Origin: an uncultured Bacillota bacterium
GTDB taxonomy: Bacteria; Bacillota; Clostridia; Christensenellales; UBA1242
Reading direction: 5' to 3'
DNA: 64,000 nucleotides
Assembly (NCBI GenBank): GCA_900544595.1
Contig: UQVQ01000004.1
Coordinates: forward strand, 1-64,000
Part shown: positions 61,488-64,000 of the stretch, piece by piece
Numbering within the stretch: the first letter of the stretch is position 1
Layout of the letters: each line of letters begins with the position of its first letter
The notes under the pieces: generated by a model
The model's database searches: none
Told to the model about the DNA's origin: nothing
The model's input: only the letters and a program-made list of their open reading frames with translations
Translations under genes and position numbers: made by a program

Positions 61488-62747
61488 TTGGAAGACCAAA
61501 AAATTTATTTTGTTATTGATATGAAAACATTTTTTGCTTCGGTTGAATGCGCAGAAAGAAATTTAAATCCTTTCGAAACAAACCTTGTTGTTGCCGACGA
61601 AAGCCGCAGCAAAGGAACAGTTTGTTTAGCAATAACTCCAAAAATGAAAGCGCTTGGAATTCGAAACAGATGCCGACTTTATGAAATTCCTCAAAACATA
61701 GACTATATAATTGCAAAACCTCGAATGAAAAAATATATTGAGTATGCCGCAAAAATTTACGAAATATATTTGCAGTATATCGACAAAAATGACATTCATA
61801 TTTATTCAATTGACGAGTGTTTTATCGACGCAACTTCCTATATTAAATTTTATAAAACAACCGCAAAAGCTTTTGCACAAAAACTTATGAATGAAATTAA
61901 AGATAAGCTTAAAATTCCTTCAACTTGCGGAATTGGAACAAATATGTTTCTTGCAAAAATTGCTCTTGATTTAACAGCAAAGAAAACAAAGGATGGAATT
62001 GGATTTTTGGACGAAGCAAAGTTTCGAAAAGAACTTTGGAATCATCGCCCAATAACCGACTTTTGGCAAATTTCAACCGGAATTGCAAAGCGTCTTGAAC
62101 GCTATGGAATTTACGATATGAAAGGAATAACCGAAATCCAAGAAGATTATTTATATAAAGAATTTGGAATTAACGCCGAACTCTTAATTGACCATGCTTT
62201 TGGAAAAGAAACTTGTGAAATAAGCGACATAAAAAAATATAAATCAAAATCAAAATCAATTGGAAGTTCGCAAATCCTTCCTTGTAACTATTCCTATCCC
62301 GACTCGATTATAATTCTTAAAGAAATGCTTCAAAATGGTGTCTACGATCTTGTTAAAAACGGATATGTTGCCCAAGGACTTTATCTTTCTGTTGTTTATG
62401 GTGATTCAAAACAAAATGAAACCCATGGAACAACTCGACTTGGTGTGTTAACAAATTTATATTCAATTATTGAGGAAAAAGCACTTTCTCTCTTTAAAAA
62501 AATTGTAAATCGTGATCTTCCAATAAGAAAAATTGGCTACACTTTCACAAATCTCCTTCCCGAAGAAAATGAAGCATACGACCTTTTGACAGACTTGAAT
62601 AAAGTTAACAAAGAAAAGAAACTTACAAAAAGTGTTATTGGAATTCAAAATAAGTTTGGAAAAAATTCACTTCTTAAAGGGATCGACTTGGAAGAAAAAG
62701 CAACACAAATGGAAAGAAATAAGATGATTGGAGGGCATAATGGCTGA
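61488..62747 (+). CDS. Y-family DNA polymerase (UmuC/UvrX-like)
   Basis: This 419-residue translesion polymerase has the first catalytic motif YFVIDMKTFFASVE (D11) and the second SIDECFID (D109, E110). The thumb has IPSTCGIGTNMFLAKIA and the little-finger domain lies at the C-terminus. It resembles the UvrX/YqjW subgroup rather than classic DinB. The TTG at 61488 is chosen because AGGAG lies seven bases upstream; the ATG at 61473 would contain that RBS. It overlaps the next small gene by eight bases. Confidence 0.9.
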   Translation: MEDQKIYFVIDMKTFFASVECAERNLNPFETNLVVADESRSKGTVCLAITPKMKALGIRNRCRLYEIPQNIDYIIAKPRMKKYIEYAAKIYEIYLQYIDKNDIHIYSIDECFIDATSYIKFYKTTAKAFAQKLMNEIKDKLKIPSTCGIGTNMFLAKIALDLTAKKTKDGIGFLDEAKFRKELWNHRPITDFWQISTGIAKRLERYGIYDMKGITEIQEDYLYKEFGINAELLIDHAFGKETCEISDIKKYKSKSKSIGSSQILPCNYSYPDSIIILKEMLQNGVYDLVKNGYVAQGLYLSVVYGDSKQNETHGTTRLGVLTNLYSIIEEKALSLFKKIVNRDLPIRKIGYTFTNLLPEENEAYDLLTDLNKVNKEKKLTKSVIGIQNKFGKNSLLKGIDLEEKATQMERNKMIGGHNG

Positions 62748-62886
62748 AAGAGAAAAAATGTCGAAAGAAATGAGAGCAAAACAGTTTATGCCATTCGATG
62801 CTCTTAAGGGCCTTCGAGCGGCTCTTCGTGAAAAAGAAATTGAACATGAAAACAAAGTTAAAAACGAACTTAAAAAATATGAATAG
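62740..62886 (+). CDS. 48-residue YolD-like partner of the Y-family polymerase
   Basis: This small basic/charged helical protein has the core MRAKQFMPFDALKGLRAALR (11-30). In Firmicutes, UvrX/YqjW-type polymerases are followed by a YolD/YqjX-type small gene; this has the same placement and an RAKQFMPFDAL motif I associate with that clostridial partner. GGAGGG lies before the ATG, and the start overlaps the polymerase stop by eight bases, so the two are translationally coupled. It may modulate the polymerase. Confidence 0.7.
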   Translation: MAEREKMSKEMRAKQFMPFDALKGLRAALREKEIEHENKVKNELKKYE

Positions 62887-62903
62887 TTTTTTTAACTAAA
62901 TAA

Positions 62904-62940
62904 AAAAAGAAACCTTTTAAAAAGTTTCTTTTATTTTTTT
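62904..62940. terminator. bidirectional terminator between the YolD-like gene and dnaN
   Basis: AAGAAAC / GTTTCTT stem with A- and T-rich flanks between converging genes. Confidence 0.65.
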
Positions 62941-62945
62941 AGTTT

Positions 62946-64000
62946 CTAGTTAATCATTCTAACTGGAAGAATTAAATACTTAAATCCGTCGCCTTCAATT
63001 GGAGTTATAACACAAGGATTTGTTGGAAGGTTAAAGTTAAGTTTAACAAACTCGTCTTGCAAGTTTCTTGAACATTCTGTAAAATATCTTGCGTTAAATG
63101 CAATTTTCAAATCTTTTCCTTTAAATGAAACATTAACATTTTCGGCAATGTTTCCGATGTCGGAATTTGATGTTATTTGCATATTATTTTCTTTAATGTC
63201 AAATTTAACCAAATTGTTTTGACCAATTTTTGAAAGAAGGGAAGCACGGTCAAGAGCATCTTCAAATTGGCTTTTGTTAATAACAATTGATGTGTCGAAA
63301 TTCATTGGAATAATTTGTTTATAATTCAAGAATTCTCCTTCCAAAGTTTTGGAAATAATTTTTGTGTCTTTCAAATCAACCATAATATAATTCTTTTGAA
63401 TGTAAACATTTATTATTTCTTCATTATCTCCAAGAATTTTTGAAATTTCGCCAAGACTTCTTGCTGGAACAATAACATGAGAAGAAACTGTTGAATGTTT
63501 AAGTTCCTTTTTACAAAGCGCAAGACGATAACCATCAAGTGCAACTGCGTTAATTGTTTTTTCTTCAATTTCAAGAAGACAACCTTTCAAAATTGGGCGA
63601 CTGTCGTCAACAGCAACCGAAAAGATTGTTTTGTTGATAAGTTCTTTAAAATCTATTTGGCTTATTGCAAAGAAATCGTTTGAATCAATTTTATTAAAAC
63701 TTGGGTATTCGCTTGGGTTATAACATTGAATTGAACCTTCGCTGTCGGTGTATCTAATTTTTAATTGATTTTTGTCGTTAAGAGTTAATTCAATTCTTTC
63801 CTTTGTTAATTTCTTGATAAACTCAACAAAAAATTTTCCAGGAACAACAGTTTCCCCTTCAACCTTAACTTCTGCTTTAATTTTCTTTTCAATTGCTAAA
63901 TCTGTGTCTGTTGCGCTAATAACTAAACAATCGTTATCGGCAACAAGTTTAATTCCTTCCAAAATTGGATTTGTTGTTTTGTTTGAAATAGCTCTTGAAA
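62946..64000 (-). CDS. dnaN: DNA polymerase III beta sliding clamp (partial at right edge)
   Basis: The C-terminal about 350 residues of the beta clamp are present; the first 15-25 residues lie off the window. The frame reads through the edge, starting with SRAISNKTTNPILEGIKL, the typical first-domain motif. Also seen are SATDTDLAIEKK, VVPGKFFVEFIKKL, RPILKGCLLEI, ALDGYRLAL and the closing YLILPVRM. It forms the processivity ring for the polymerases and binds DnaE and the Y-family polymerase of this window. Confidence 0.97.
   Translation of the reverse strand, partial: SRAISNKTTNPILEGIKLVADNDCLVISATDTDLAIEKKIKAEVKVEGETVVPGKFFVEFIKKLTKERIELTLNDKNQLKIRYTDSEGSIQCYNPSEYPSFNKIDSNDFFAISQIDFKELINKTIFSVAVDDSRPILKGCLLEIEEKTINAVALDGYRLALCKKELKHSTVSSHVIVPARSLGEISKILGDNEEIINVYIQKNYIMVDLKDTKIISKTLEGEFLNYKQIIPMNFDTSIVINKSQFEDALDRASLLSKIGQNNLVKFDIKENNMQITSNSDIGNIAENVNVSFKGKDLKIAFNARYFTECSRNLQDEFVKLNFNLPTNPCVITPIEGDGFKYLILPVRMIN

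Overview
The window is a gene-dense, AT-rich chromosomal segment from a low-GC Gram-positive bacterium of clostridial type. The evidence for this is housekeeping synteny (holB-ricT-trmN6-rsmI, murB-whiA-dnaE, mnmE-mnmG-rsmG-parA-parB, rsmH-(ftsL)-ftsI), Firmicutes-type regulators (WhiA, Veg, SepF, RicT), an L10 leader, and two sporulation markers: a full-length SpoIVA and a protein with a Spo0A-type DNA-binding domain. I did not identify the genus. An uncultured gut-type Clostridia lineage (Christensenellales-like) is an inference from the look of the genes, not a result. TGA, TAA and TAG all act as stops, so the genetic code is standard. I saw no prophage, insertion sequence or CRISPR array.

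Layout. 1-737 is the 5' half of a 16S rRNA gene on the minus strand, with a consensus rrn promoter at 988-1016. 1153-4116 (minus) holds an ITP/XTPase-like gene, a DegV protein, a CYTH-like protein and rubrerythrin. 4231-5091 is a second DegV. 5126-9471 (minus) carries scpB, scpA, an M50 protease, a 55-residue WG-repeat-like protein, an RluD-type synthase, lspA and sepF. 9540-10660 is the L10 leader with rplJ-rplL. 10765-19811 (minus) has clpX, clpP, tig, a WalJ-type MBL protein, a DUF421 protein, spoIVA and leuS. 19820-24227 (minus) has a lipoprotein, a hydrolase, two small membrane proteins and the Spo0A-like regulator. 24435-34609 (plus) has holB, ricT, trmN6, an unknown gene, rsmI, murB, a PHP protein, whiA and dnaE. 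34652-36469 has a DUF378 protein and an orphan 477-residue protein. 36493-46997 (minus) has ftsH, parB, parA, rsmG, mnmG, mnmE, an acidic lipoprotein, veg and uppP. 47074-53947 has ychF, a hydrolase, tRNA-Ser, cytidine deaminase, an HD phosphohydrolase, rpsB-tsf and two membrane proteins. 54027-61388 is an unusual division cluster: a 1191-residue CvpA-like membrane protein, rsmH, an FtsL-like protein and an FtsI/SpoVD-type PBP. 61488-62886 is a Y-family polymerase with a small YolD-like partner, and dnaN runs off the right edge.

Main themes. (1) Several genes have a good sigma-A promoter whose -10 box ends 4-9 bases before the start codon and have no ribosome binding site, which implies leaderless mRNAs. 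(2) Intrinsic terminators repeatedly overlap the next gene's promoter or ribosome binding site. (3) The Spo0A-like protein keeps the phospho-acceptor Asp but has lost the usual acidic pair, and a 0A-box-like sequence lies upstream of its gene. (4) The 1191-residue protein at the head of the dcw genes has an unknown, internally repetitive ectodomain. (5) The rpsB-tsf leader can fold into a structure that I do not recognise as a described S2 leader.
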